From: Druceiella hillmani
Lineage: Eukaryota; Arthropoda; Insecta; Lepidoptera; Hepialidae
Length of the DNA stretch: 64,000 nucleotides
NCBI GenBank assembly: GCA_039881145.1
Contig: JAYKKI010000060.1
Coordinates: 8,704,501-8,768,500 of the forward strand
Direction of reading: 5' to 3'
The notes below the pieces were generated by a model. That model did no database searches. It was not told the DNA's origin and worked only from the letters and a program-made list of their open reading frames with translations. Position 1 is the stretch's first letter, and every line of letters begins with the position of its first letter. Position numbers and translations under genes: made by a program. This document shows, piece by piece, positions 1 through 12,600 of this stretch.

Positions 1-269
1 CGTCTATAGAAACGAATTTTAAACAACACAACTTAAAAATGACAATGGAATATTTGTAAAAATGTGGTTTATGAAATATATTTGAGGAGAATGCGAGTGC
101 TAAGAAAGTGGGACACGAAAATTGAGAAGCTGAGAAAAGTGCAAGTAGGACAAGCGCACTGAGCACCGTTAATCATATTGTAATAAAGCTTAGTTACTCT
201 TTTCCAAATACACAAAAAAAATCTGAGAAAAACTAGTTTGTTACGTAATAATTTTACATAGAATCATAA

Positions 270-660
270 ATTAATCTGTTTTAGATTTTTTTCTGTACTT
301 TTTTTTGTAGATTTTTCCTCTATATTTCTGAATTTTACTTGTAAGACTTTCTTTCGAATGGGGTACATTTTAAGATTCTAGGCCCACGGCAAATATTTTT
401 AGTAGTTTTAAAGAGTCAGATTATGAAAATATTTGAAAAACCTATCTTTTCTTCTTTTAGTTAGAAACTTTCCTATTACAGTATTATAGGGCCACAGACC
501 TTAGTATTTTATATTAATTTCACTTGACTTTATACTTTTAATCGTTCCTTGTAAAAGGGGTTTAAACATGTAGATACACAAACGGACAGACAAAAGTGAT
601 TCTATGAGGTTTCCGTTCTCTTCATTATGAGGCATGGAAACTTAAAAAAAAGTATAACTG
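270..660 (+). mobile_element. Transposon 3'-end relic
   Basis: AT-rich stretch ending in a motif set (ACGGACAGACAAAAGTGATT near 575-602, then TTCCGTTCTC and a CATGGAAACTTAAAA end near 610-645). From memory this matches the degenerate terminal part of a repeat common in insect genomes, where a GGACAGACAGAC run is followed by GGTTCCGTTTTT and GGTACGGAACCC. No coding capacity remains. The left boundary is a guess and the family is not assigned. Confidence 0.4.
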
Positions 661-2187
661 TGGTTCTTTAAATATATAATTTTATCAAAATATAAACATT
701 ATCGCTATAGATTCAAATTGAAACTTACAGATTTCAAGGTGTATACAAAGAGGTAATTATATTATGAACATGCCATCATAGAATTAAAATTAATATTGAT
801 ATTTAGATACCATAAATTAACAATATTTCCAATAAGTTATTGTACACTCTGGCAGAATTATTCTCTTAATTTATCTGCCAGATAAGAATTGTTACTTTTT
901 AATTTAATCATGATGTCTGGTTGACAAATATTTACTCTAATTGATAATTGATGTGCGTTTTTATGATTGCAACGGGTACATAGTTATTTTAGAGATTGTA
1001 AGCATTAAAGTAATATTAATGTAATTAAAATTATTTTAATTACTAATAGTTCGTAATTATATTTCGTTTCTTGTTAGCCGAAAAATATTCATACTAAAAA
1101 TATTTTTCGAACTTACCGTAGTACTATAGACAGGTTTGTATAATATGTACACATAAACTGGAGAATGGCACGATCGTTAATTATATAGGTTCATTCAAAA
1201 ATTAATCCCATATAACCATTAACAGTTACAGAATACGTAATAATATAGTCTTATTAATATTACTAATGAACTATTATTTAGCTTTTACTAATTTTTTCTT
1301 TATTACTTTCTATATCTGTTTTGAAAGATGTAGAAAAATAAGTCGAATTAAAATATTAGTAAAATTAGTTGAAAGTTTTTTTGAAAATTCAAAATTAATG
1401 AAGCTGACACCTGCACAGTGAATGAAATTTGGCAGGAAAAATTTAATAAGTTAGAAGTAATGTTTTCCCTAGATATTGTTCAGATAAATGGCTCAACTAT
1501 TTCATTAAGAAACAACGCAAAATTTTCATAACGGTTTCCACCTAATCTTAATTTAATTCTTATTCTCAAGATATTTGATGCAAATACCTTAAATATTTGA
1601 AGCGACTCGAAATTATGCATGGAAAATTATTCAATGTTTTGAATTTAATTTTTTTCCTTATACCGTCAGATTAGAAATTCAAAATACGTGGGTTTAAAAT
1701 ATTTCAATTCAAACTCCATAAAATGATTAAACTCTTTCGAATTGCAATATTTGCTGGCACAATTCTTAATATTGAATATGCTGGTCAAAATAATAAAATC
1801 TTCCATTGACTATTTTTTTTCTTCGGAGAGATACCTGTTCAATCTGAATCCAGTTGTCATTTAATTGGGTAACTTTTTTGTAAAGCTAATTTTAATATAC
1901 ACTCATTTTTAACAGTTATTTATTGACATTAACTGCATTTTTTTCATATTTACATTGCAGACACTTGGATTGCTATTTATAATTAGGAATACAAATTGTA
2001 TGCGAGCAAAACCTATGTAATTCAATAATAACAATATAAAATTAAAATTCAAATAAAATCGACTACTGGAATGACTTATTCTGTCTGCAGTCGGTGTAAA
2101 CTGCCTTATAATCGACAACTTTAAAACAAATTAGGTAATAACGATAAAACGATTAAATAGTAAGCGATTAATAATTATCAGTTTTAC
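661..2187. other. Intergenic, nothing recognised
   Basis: AT-rich non-coding sequence without convincing ORFs, repeats or RNA genes. The short reading frame on the minus strand at 1909-2118 has no family signature and normal AT-rich intergenic composition. Confidence 0.6.
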
Positions 2188-2284
2188 GTTTACGTACCAT
2201 AGGTACATTTATGTTTACGTACCATAGGTACACTTAGGTTTACGTACCATAGGTATATTTTGGTTTACGAACTATAGGTATATC
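2188..2284. repeat. 25-bp tandem repeat, 4 units
   Basis: Four head-to-tail units with exact 25-bp spacing start at 2188, 2213, 2238 and 2263. Each carries GTTTACGTACCATAGGTA, and the first two contain the dyad GTACC-ATA-GGTAC. The last unit is diverged (GTTTACGAACTATAGGTA). The array lies about 1.4 kb upstream of Osi-A. A simple minisatellite is the default reading; the repeated dyad could also be a clustered protein-binding site. Confidence 0.85.
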
Positions 2285-3410
2285 AATAAACAGTTTTCAA
2301 AAGTGTTAATTTTTTATTTTAAGAGGATGAATAAGTAAATTTTTAATATTTAAAATGCAGGTAGTGAAATGGCAATGTACATAAAATTATTAAACGTATA
2401 TAGTATTTGTAAAAACCGTACATAATTGTTCAATTAATGGAGCTATTTGGTATATTTTCATTAACATAACAACTATGGTTGAAACGCATTTGGTCATATC
2501 TTCTTTTTATGGTAAAGTATATTCAATAAGCTCTCGAGTTGATGATAGCAAGAATAGCTCAAATTATTTTAAAGGGAAAAACACGTATGATAATAAGAAG
2601 CATAAGTAGGATACCGTAGTTGTTCATATTTCTCGAGATTTTGATGCAGGTTAATAGAAATACTTTTCACTTGAAAATTTTAAACAAGTTCTAGTTCTGA
2701 ATTTTTCTTAAATTTTACAAATACACGCTTGAACAATAAATAAGGTGGCGCGTCAATTTAAAGTTTAATTTTTCGTGAACAGAATTATAAAATGAAAAAT
2801 TATAAATTGAATTTCAAGTTCATTTTACCAGGTTTTCCTAATTATACTCCCAATCGAAAAGCTTTGCGAACAAAAATTCACCTTCGCTTTTAAATACATG
2901 GGGAGTTTTTCATAGAACTTTTTTTTTATTATCTTTTACGCATATTAGGTTATGAAAACCATAAGACTACGGCAGGCAATTCTGTGTAACAAAAATACAA
3001 AGGCTTTAAGCATCGGTACAGAATCTTAGAATCCGGAAAAATTAAAGTGGTGACAGTAACATGTATCATAACATTTGAAAATTAATTGAAATAACCAATT
3101 TAAAAATCAAAATCTACAATTTATATAAGTTTTTATTTTCTAAATAACATTAGATGATACATGAGTTACAGGTGTTAATAATGAGGGCACTGAAAGCCAA
3201 TTAGGATAAATTAAACAAAATTAATCTCTTCGCATATATTTGTTGTTACTTCAAAAGGTTATTATCAGATTGTTTTAGAAAAATGGTTCCTTTTTTATTT
3301 TAGCGAGGATTATTGACTCGATATCTATTACAATAGTTATCGCTAACAAAATGAGTAGACAAAATTCACTTTAACACATCAGTGGACATTATCAATTATC
3401 ACAGGTGACG
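2285..3410. other. Intergenic upstream of Osi-A
   Basis: AT-rich with no recognisable element. From about 3410 the composition becomes less AT-rich and leads into the presumed promoter region of Osi-A. Confidence 0.55.
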
Positions 3411-3683
3411 TTATCTTGAAAGTCAACTCGCTTAACCATATATCGACGTATTCGTCCTACGTGAACGACTATACTCTCAAACAATGCCAGTGGACCCGAG
3501 ATGGGGGGGCTGCCTTCCATGAATACAATCGCGTGCGTACCGCAGTTGTCATTTCAGTGGAGGCTTTGGGCAGAGTGACAGAAAGGCTGGTTGAAATTTG
3601 TGCTTAAGTAAACTCGACATAAAGCTTAACTTGTCAAAGTGTCCGGAGTTGATTTAACTGAGTATTTTCGCGAGTCCGAAACG
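3411..3683 (+). promoter_or_regulatory. Presumed promoter/5' leader of Osi-A
   Basis: Less AT-rich than its surroundings and directly upstream of the Osi-A start codon. A TTTCAGTGG initiator-like site lies at 3552-3560, about 130 bp before the ATG. No clear TATA box sits about 30 bp upstream of it (only ATACAA near 3523). A CATAAAG at 3618-3624 is another weak TATA candidate. The 63-codon open frame at 3416-3607 is probably chance in this richer sequence. The transcription start is not decided by the sequence. Confidence 0.35.
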
Positions 3684-6600
3684 ATGAAGTATTTGAACTT
3701 TGTCGTGCTATTTGTCTGCGCCTTGTCGGCAAGGGGATTTCCGGCCGAAACTAATTTGGTGACCGACGATACTGTTTCCGGTTCCCCCGTTTGGGATGGA
3801 CTGAAGGAGATGAAAGAGTGTATTGATGAAAACGTTGCTCTTTGTTTGAAGGTGGGTTGAGTGCTTAGGCATAAGTTAAAATTAGGCTCCATGTATGTGA
3901 TAAAGACTCTGTGTCATCGAACTCTATTAAAGATTATAAGATATTTTGTTCGAATATTCATTATTTGCCAAGTTTGTAAGGTCAGAGTCGTTTGACCGCT
4001 ATATTTGTTTCAACGCTTATGTTTATAATAACACTTGTATGTTAAAGAACTTCGATATCTTCTTCTTATATCCTTTAATATTTTAATGTTGCCGTTTTTA
4101 CAGTTTTATGTATTAAATAGAAAATGCACTTACTAAGCATCTAATTACGTGTTAATTAAGAATTATCTATTTCCATAATGTTAGATGCAATACGCGAGTA
4201 TGATCAGCTTTAGAATACCTAATAAATCACAATTTTTCTGGATTTTGTATCCGAAACATCTATCGGAATCCTATTCTGTGATAATATTATCTGTCTATAC
4301 ATCCACTTGTCTGTTAGTTTCTCAGACACTCCTAACTTATAAATTAAACAGGGTACTTAAAACTTAAATATGCTACTTAATTGCTTGACCAAATTTTAAA
4401 AAATTATTTTTTAGGTTTTTAAAGTTTTTAAAATTATATTTTAAGCAGCTTCCAAACTTGCGGGAGGGATATCTAAAAATGTTCTTATTTTCTGAATAGA
4501 TATGCGACACGTCATTGAAAACATCTCTTTAAATAGAATATAAAACTGTTTTTAATTTTCATTTTAAAATGACGATTTGATTGGATATTTCAGCAGTAAT
4601 TTTTAAACCCATTTTTATCAAGTCATCTCAAAAGTGCCATTAAGAATATACCCATATTTAAAAAAAGACTTAATGCAATATATTAATAAGGTTTTGGGTA
4701 ATGAAACGAAAGTATTTTTAAGAAATTCCCGACATTTTTACGCTCGTAAAAGATATACTAGACAATATATTTTTACAATGGAAAATAACATTAATAATGC
4801 AAATAGATGAATATAAACTTTATGTCCACTACAAAGGTTTCAATTTTCATATATACGGAAATGTGTCGAAAGAAACTGTTATTCGGTTCTAATATTTTTC
4901 ATGTCCTCTATTCGAAAAAAGACTAAATATAATATATTAATAAGGTTTTGGGTAACGAAATGAAAGTATTTTTAAGAAATTCCTGACATTTTTACGCTCG
5001 TAAAAGACATACTAGACAATATATTTTTGTAATGGAAAATAACATTAATATTTGCAAATAGTTAAATAGAAACTTTATGGCCTCCACAAAGGTTTAAATT
5101 TTCATATGGAAATTTAAAACCTTTGTGGGAATAGTTTATTTATGATTACATATTTTCAGGACATTATTAAGCAAAATATCATAGAGCTAAATTCTAAAAA
5201 CTTTCAAAGTTAATTTACCAAAGAGTAACATGTAAATGGCACGTAAACTTTATAAACATTTTTTAAATTTATATACACAGTGCTTACTTAGGCTAAACTT
5301 TTATTTAAACGTGCTTACCTAAGCTAATCTTTTGATTTAATATCGTAATTTATTAAATAACGGAATCTGTATACTTTATTGCCGCTAATTATTCTATGTC
5401 GTAAAATATTAAACGGATTAAGTCGTTATTGAATATATCATATTTAATAAGATGGCGTACATAATGTAATTATTTATTCTCTCCCGGTTCAATGAAAATG
5501 ATATTCAAAAGTTTGATAGCTATTTAAAATATTTGAGAGCGGAAAAAGTAAATAAATAAAAGAAAACTCAGTGCAATGTAATCAATGCAGACTATTTCTA
5601 ATATATTTTCCTCTTTATTCAACTCCTATATTTGAACTATATTATAATACTTAACACGCATGTGTCCATTACTTTGAAAGCACTCACTAGGAATTAAAAT
5701 CATATTTAAATTTACTCATGGTCACATATTAAGAATAAAGATTAGTTATATCTCGTTTATGAAATAACATAAAGTATAGAAACCTAGCGACGTGACAGGT
5801 TTTCATATTTTATCTTATTCATCATAATATAAACTTTTTTCATTTTAATCATAATAATCACATTAATGAAAAATGATGTCGCGTGAATTTAACAAAAGTG
5901 TTAAAAGCTATGAAGTTTAATTATATACAAGACTTGTGGTTTTACCTAATGGCTGATTCGCCGACGCATAACGGTATAATATTTAGATGTCGGTAAAAAC
6001 CACAATAAAGTTTAGCTTTGCTGATTTTTTTAGGATTCATACTGTTGAGTGAAAACAAGAAAGCTAATTTCATAAATTGTTACGAATTAATTATCATAAA
6101 TGGAAGTAGACGCGCTTTCAAAGTGATTATTAAGTTAAATTATTTAGTAAAAGCAAATGGTTAGTGTAGGTCGGTGGTACTTAACTGGTGGTCGGTGGTG
6201 GTCGGTGGTAATATTTATCCTTTTAAACAGTAAGTAATGTCTCATTTATTACATTTGTAATAAGTTGCTTGGTTTCAAAAATAGCTCAATCCATTTTATA
6301 AAATTCTGGAGAAGATGTCACAGACAGTTCTACGTAAAAACTGTTTGCAGGGAAATTTCATATAGAGGTTATTATATTTTTATATTTTAGTTACGTTATA
6401 TAGTCATTAAAATATTATTGTTTTAGTGATCCTCTTGTCGTTATTGTTATCTTAACATTTCTTTTTAATACTAATGACAGTTACTGCAGTAACTGTCATT
6501 AGTATTAAAAAAAATGTTAAGATAGTTTTAAAATTACTGATATTACTGCAGTCAGCTAGATTTTGGATATATATTTTAAATGGAATCGTAGTGGATCTGA

Positions 6601-9600
6601 GCTTGCTCCATTTGCGTTTACAACGTTCACAAAATGGAAAAGATATATTTTTGTTCTAAAACTGATTACATTGGTTTCGAAATCAAAGAGTTAATAAAAT
6701 TTCTTTCTGTCTAGTTATATTTGCATTTAATTTTTAGTTACTATTATCTTAAAAACCTTTTTGTTGTTATTAGAATATTTTTGATATTTTTAAAACTACT
6801 ATGTTTTGCATATATATTTTAATTGGAATCTAAATGGATTTGATCTTTCTCTATTTGCATTCACGGCGTTCACAAAATGGAAAGATATATTTTTGTTCTA
6901 AAATGAATTGAACTAGTTTTGAAATCAAAGAGCTGAAAAAATTTCTCTCTGTATAGCTACATTTCCATTTAATTTTCAGTTAAAATTGTTAGATAGTGAT
7001 AATTTTACTATTCAGTTGTTAAATTTTTTTAGTGGGAAAAATTTTAAATCTTTTTGTATCTCTCTATTTTGATTATAATTTAGTCCTGCTTTCTTCCAAG
7101 CCGGGAGCTAAAATGAAAAGTTTTAATGTCGATTTTACATACTTTAATGTCCTTTCATCATGAAGCCAAGTTTTAAGAATGGATAGCTTTTCTTATATTG
7201 CCAATTTAAACGCATTCTACAATAACGGTTTCAGTAAACAAGTTGTATATTTACAGAAAAATTCATCGCTAGTGTTCGAACTTTTATTCTGGCTTCTCAC
7301 GAATCTCACATAATCATATGTGTAAGTTTATGAACTGGATTACAACTCCTTTTCAATAATTTACTGAAAACTTTATTTTATACTCGCTTTGAACCGCAGC
7401 TTAATTTATAAATAATGTTCCTCTCGAAACATTGTACTTCAAAAATTGAATTAATAGTTTGAAATGCACAATATTAAAGAAAAAACTAGCATGAAATACC
7501 TTTGGCCTGCAACAGGTAGCCATTGACCGACATTTTGAAACTTTCGAATCTAACGAGATGATTTTTTAATTATCAAGACAATTTTCATCATAAAGACCAT
7601 ATATATGTGTACAAAAATATTATTAAAATCGGTTAAGTTGCATTAAAGTGAGATAAACGTATTCATAATATTGGTGAGGGTACTTGATCAATCCATATAA
7701 AAATATATCAAATGCATATTTTTTAACAATTCTTTTTTATTGAATATATTTGGCGTTAATTTTGAAGAAATTCATTATAATTTAATTTTTCACAACTAAA
7801 TGAAACTACATGATGTAGTATTATATCTACTTTACTTAAATTCTTTACCACGACATAGATTTCGTTGTATTTCAACATCTTCAGGTGGGCTATTTGTAAA
7901 GATTCCAAAGATCTGTACGAATTGTCCACCTGAAGATGTTGTAATACAACGAAACCTAGGTCGTGGTTAAGAATTTAAACAAAGTAGAAATAATACTACA
8001 TCACGTAGTTTCATTTAGTTGTGAAAAATTAAATAAATTTTTTTTATGAACAGGTAATAATTATTTACTTATTCGTATTCGACGTTTGATGGTAAATTAC
8101 GTACTTATGCCAAGGCTTTTAAGGAAATACGTCAATTGGGATCGTAACAAATATATTATATAGATAATAATATTTTTAATAAAAATAATTTTTTTCTTTA
8201 AATATAAGTTTTACTAACGATATATATTACAAAAAGTTTTAAAAATAGGTGTTCGATGAGTAAGATTAAAATAAAAGTTTCTCTCTATCTCTCAAAACAC
8301 TTTTTCCAATTCAACCATATTTCAACCCTAATCTCCCAATAGCTATTTGATTCTTGTTGAGATACGTTTAACAGGTGCAATATTTACATCTTTTCATACT
8401 TATATTATACTAATATATAAAGTGGGAAAGTCTGTTTGTTATTTGTTTATTCGTGGTAATATCTGCAACTACCCGTCCTAATTCAATTTATTGTTTTTGT
8501 ATGAGAAAAAATATGCTCAAAACCTTTTCCCACTTTAACCATATTTCAACCCTAATTTCCTAATAACTATTTGATTCTGGTTGAGATGCGTATTATTACA
8601 TATTTTCATACTTATATTATACTAATATATAAAGCGTACATATTTTCATACTTATATTATACTAATATATAAAGTGGGAAAGTATGTTTGTTATTTGTTT
8701 ATTCGTGGTGATATCTGGAACTACCCGTCCAAATTCAATTTATTGTTTTTATTTGAGAAAAACTATGCTCAAAACCTTTTCCCACTTTAACCATATTTCA
8801 ACCATAATTTTCCTATAGCTGTTTGAATCTGGTTGAGATACGTGTAACAGGTGCAATATTTACATATTTTCATACTTGTATTATACTAATATATAAAGTG
8901 GGAAAGTCTGTTTGTTATTTGTTTATTCGTGGTAATATCTGGAACTACCCGTCCTAATTCAATTTATTGTTTTATATGAGAAAAACTATGCTCAAAACCT
9001 TTTCCCACTTTAACCATATTTCAACCCTAATTTCCTAATAGCTATTAGATTCTGGTTGAGATACGTTTAACAGGTGCAATATTTACATCTTTTCATACTT
9101 ATATTATACTAATATATAAAGTGGGAAAGTATGTTTGTTATTTGTTTGTTCTTGGTAATATCTGGAACCACCCGTCCTAATTTAATTTTTGTTTATATGA
9201 GAAAAACTATGCTTTCGATTAGATTATAAATAATATATCATCACTCTACGATTCGTAGAACGAGAATAGTAACAAAGTGAAAAGTTTTTTGCGTGCTTTG
9301 TTTGTGTGTACGCTAATTTTTAGAAATTTCATTTTATATCTTATTTCAAAAATTATTATTGTGTTAAAAACAACTTATTTTGAAAAAGATTATAGGCTGT
9401 AGACTATTGGGTTATAATTTATTAGGTCAGGGCAGTAATAGAAACATTACACAATTTTGGGAACACTGTTTAAATTTATTTACCGACTAATCATGCTGAG
9501 TATTCCCGTCGACATAGCCCTGACGACGACGATCGATGTCGTTTGGCGAATGGAGCGTAAGCGTTTAGATATCATAGAGGGGAAAGCAGCCTTATTAATA

Positions 9601-12600
9601 TAATTCCACGCGGGTAAAACTGCGGGGTACAGCCACTATTAAATAAATAGCTAATCATTGCAGTTGACACACAAATTTTCGTCTCGTATTTCATGTCTCT
9701 TTAAGGTTGTTGTTGTGTGACAGTATGATCAAAAAATTATTATAAAATTGTGTATTGATAATAATTTTTTTATTTTCCAAATTGTTTATATAACATCATT
9801 CTAACAGTTTGTAAGAAACATCATTTTTGCGTTTTTATTGCCTTTCTTTTAAATAAAATGAAGTGAAATAAGACACCCACTTTTATTCTAATGTTAATTG
9901 TAAAATGTTTTCGAAGCCATTTTTATCCAAACGAACGGAATATATTCCTTTTTTTTAATTTTAATATTTCCTCATTTTACATTGAGTTAATTTTTTAGAC
10001 AAATCACTCGATGCGTTTTTTTTTTAAATTATGTGTGGTGAAATTACTACTTTTGCTGTAATGTTAATTGTATAATTTTTGAGAGCTATTATTACCAAAA
10101 CGAAAGAGAAAATAGTTATTTTTTCATAATGTTTCACATTTTACATCTTTTAAGATAAATTACTCGATGCGTTTTTTTATAAATTATGTGTGGTGAAATT
10201 ATTACTTTTGCTGTAATGTTAATTATATAATTTTTGAGAGCTATTATTACTAAAACGAAAGGGAAAATAGTTTTTTTTTCATAATGTTTCACATTTTACA
10301 TCTTTTAAGATAAATAGCTCGACGAGTTTTTGAAATGAAATGAAAAGTGTATTGAAATTGCTACTTTCATATGTAGTATATGTAATATTCAGTGTAACAT
10401 TTTTGAGAGCGATTTTTGCTAAAATTAAGCGATAAATATTATTTTATCCAAAACGTTAATACATCATTTTACATTGACTTAGTTTTTTAGACAAATCACT
10501 CGATGCGTTTTTTTTAAATTATGTGTGGTGAAATTACTACTTTTGCTGTAATGTTAATTGTATAATTTTTGAGAGCTATTATTACCAAAATGAAAGGGAA
10601 AATGTTTTTTTTTCATAATAAAATGTGAACATTTTACATCTTTTAAGATAAATAGCTCGACGAGTTTTTGAAATAAAATGATAAGTGTAGTGAAATTGCT
10701 ACTTTCATATGTATATGTAATATTCAGTGTAACATTTTTGAGAGCGATTTTTGCTAAAATTAAGCGTCAAATATGATTTTATCCAAAACGTTAATACATC
10801 ATTTAAATTGATTTATTTTTTTAGACAAATCATCCGATTTATTTTTGAAATAAAATTAAAAGTGTGGTGAAATTATTTTTTTTCCTGTAAATAGTATAAT
10901 TTTTGAAAGCGATATTCCCAAAATTACACGATAAACAATTTTTAAATAGTTTATATAATATATTAAATATTCAGTGAATTTCATCGACAACGCATTTTCA
11001 CGACAATTACGTTAAAGGGACCTAAAATTTTTCATCTACTCCTGTGTTTTGTTTCACTTCTGTCAGTCTTTATTTCCATTAATAAGTTATGTTATTTCGC
11101 TAATCATGAAATAGTCTTTGCATTGTTTTAGTAAATAAATATTTATTATATTATAAATAAACAAAAAAATGAGTCACAACGATGATACTCTAACACAAGT
11201 AATGCTAAGCACAAAATTTATTTTTAATACAATATTACATTCTCATAATATTAACTAAATTATTACAATCACATAAAGGTACATGATAGTAATTACTATT
11301 AACGTTATTGTATTGATTTTCTAAATAGTGGAAATAATAAAATTCCATATTATTTGATCAATAATAGAAGGTCAAAAAAATTAGGTTGCCTACTGCGTAT
11401 AGCCAAGTTCGAGAGTATCAATCACGAATATAATGCCAGATAATACTTTTCGAACATTCGATATATATAAAATATCCAAGAAAAACTGAAATGTTTCGAC
11501 ACATAGAAAAAGACTTAAAGCAATATTGATGGAGAATATATTGATTCTATTTCAGGAGAAAGCTCTGAAATACGCAACGAAGTTGGCGTCGGAGAAGGAG
11601 GTGACAGTAACAGATGGCGTAAGCTTAATCGAAAACGAAACTCCGAGATCCGCTCGATCATTTGAACCGCTGCCTTTGGATCCATTAACTAGGGAAACGG
11701 AAATCGACTCGAGGCTTGTCGATATGGTTATGGACTTTTTGGAGACTAGAACTCTTCAGCTGCGTCTGCCATCGGATATGCAGAGGTCTTTAGAAGAAGG
11801 TACGTTAATTTTCTACATAAAAATCATTTCGTTGCATAAAATAATGAATTGTGATCCTAATTTTTATTTTATTTTATCACTAAGGGATCTTATCAGGAAA
11901 TATTTTTTTAAATTTTTTTACGTTTTCATCTGATTACAGACATAGTACCTCTATATTTGTATATATAGGAGAGAAAATGGTCTCAGTAAATCAAAACAGT
12001 AAAGTAAGATATATTCGGAAACAATATAAAATAAAGTAAAAGAATTTATCCACGTACAAGAAATTCATGCCAGCAGCTCAGACTGTGCATTTAACATATA
12101 TTAGAAAAGAAAATACAAGTGGATATGTATTTATTTATATATATATATATTATATATATATATATGTATGTATATAATTTGAAAATCCTTGTAATGAGAA
12201 ATTAATTCTCTTTTTACACAAATACTCTTAACCAGTTTAATAAGAACCCTCTTAGTGCAAATCCCTCGTTCTTGACAGGATTTATTTTGATAGGATAACA
12301 GGATAATAAATATTACATGATTTAAAAGTAGTTTATGATGAAAATAATAAAAAGAAACTGAAGCTAAGCGGGTTATTATTAATATATAAAAAATCCAAAT
12401 TATTAAAAAAAGTTTTTCAGTTTCAGTTTAGACATTTTGCAATTTTTAATTTTCTTAACTTTCCTCTCATTTTAACAATAAGATACCACATAGGCAAATG
12501 AGGATAAATTATTTTTAATGTTTCTTTTTGTATTAAATGAAGATTTTGAATGAAACAAAGTAAATTTAGTTTACATTTTGTTTTTAGTAAGCGTCCCGTA

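Larger units (their letters stand above)
3852..11555 (+). other. Intron 1 of Osi-A (7.7 kb)
   Basis: Donor GTGGGT follows LCLK and the acceptor TTTCAG precedes GAGAAAGC. The intron is unusually long for this family and is filled with tandem duplications, a foldback element, two tandem arrays and one GC-richer island, listed separately. The rest (for example 5120-6440, 7000-7730 and 10961-11500) is AT-rich with nothing recognised. Confidence 0.85.

Noticed and set aside
3416..3607. 63-codon frame upstream of Osi-A
   Set aside because: No signal or family feature; explained by the less AT-rich presumed promoter region.
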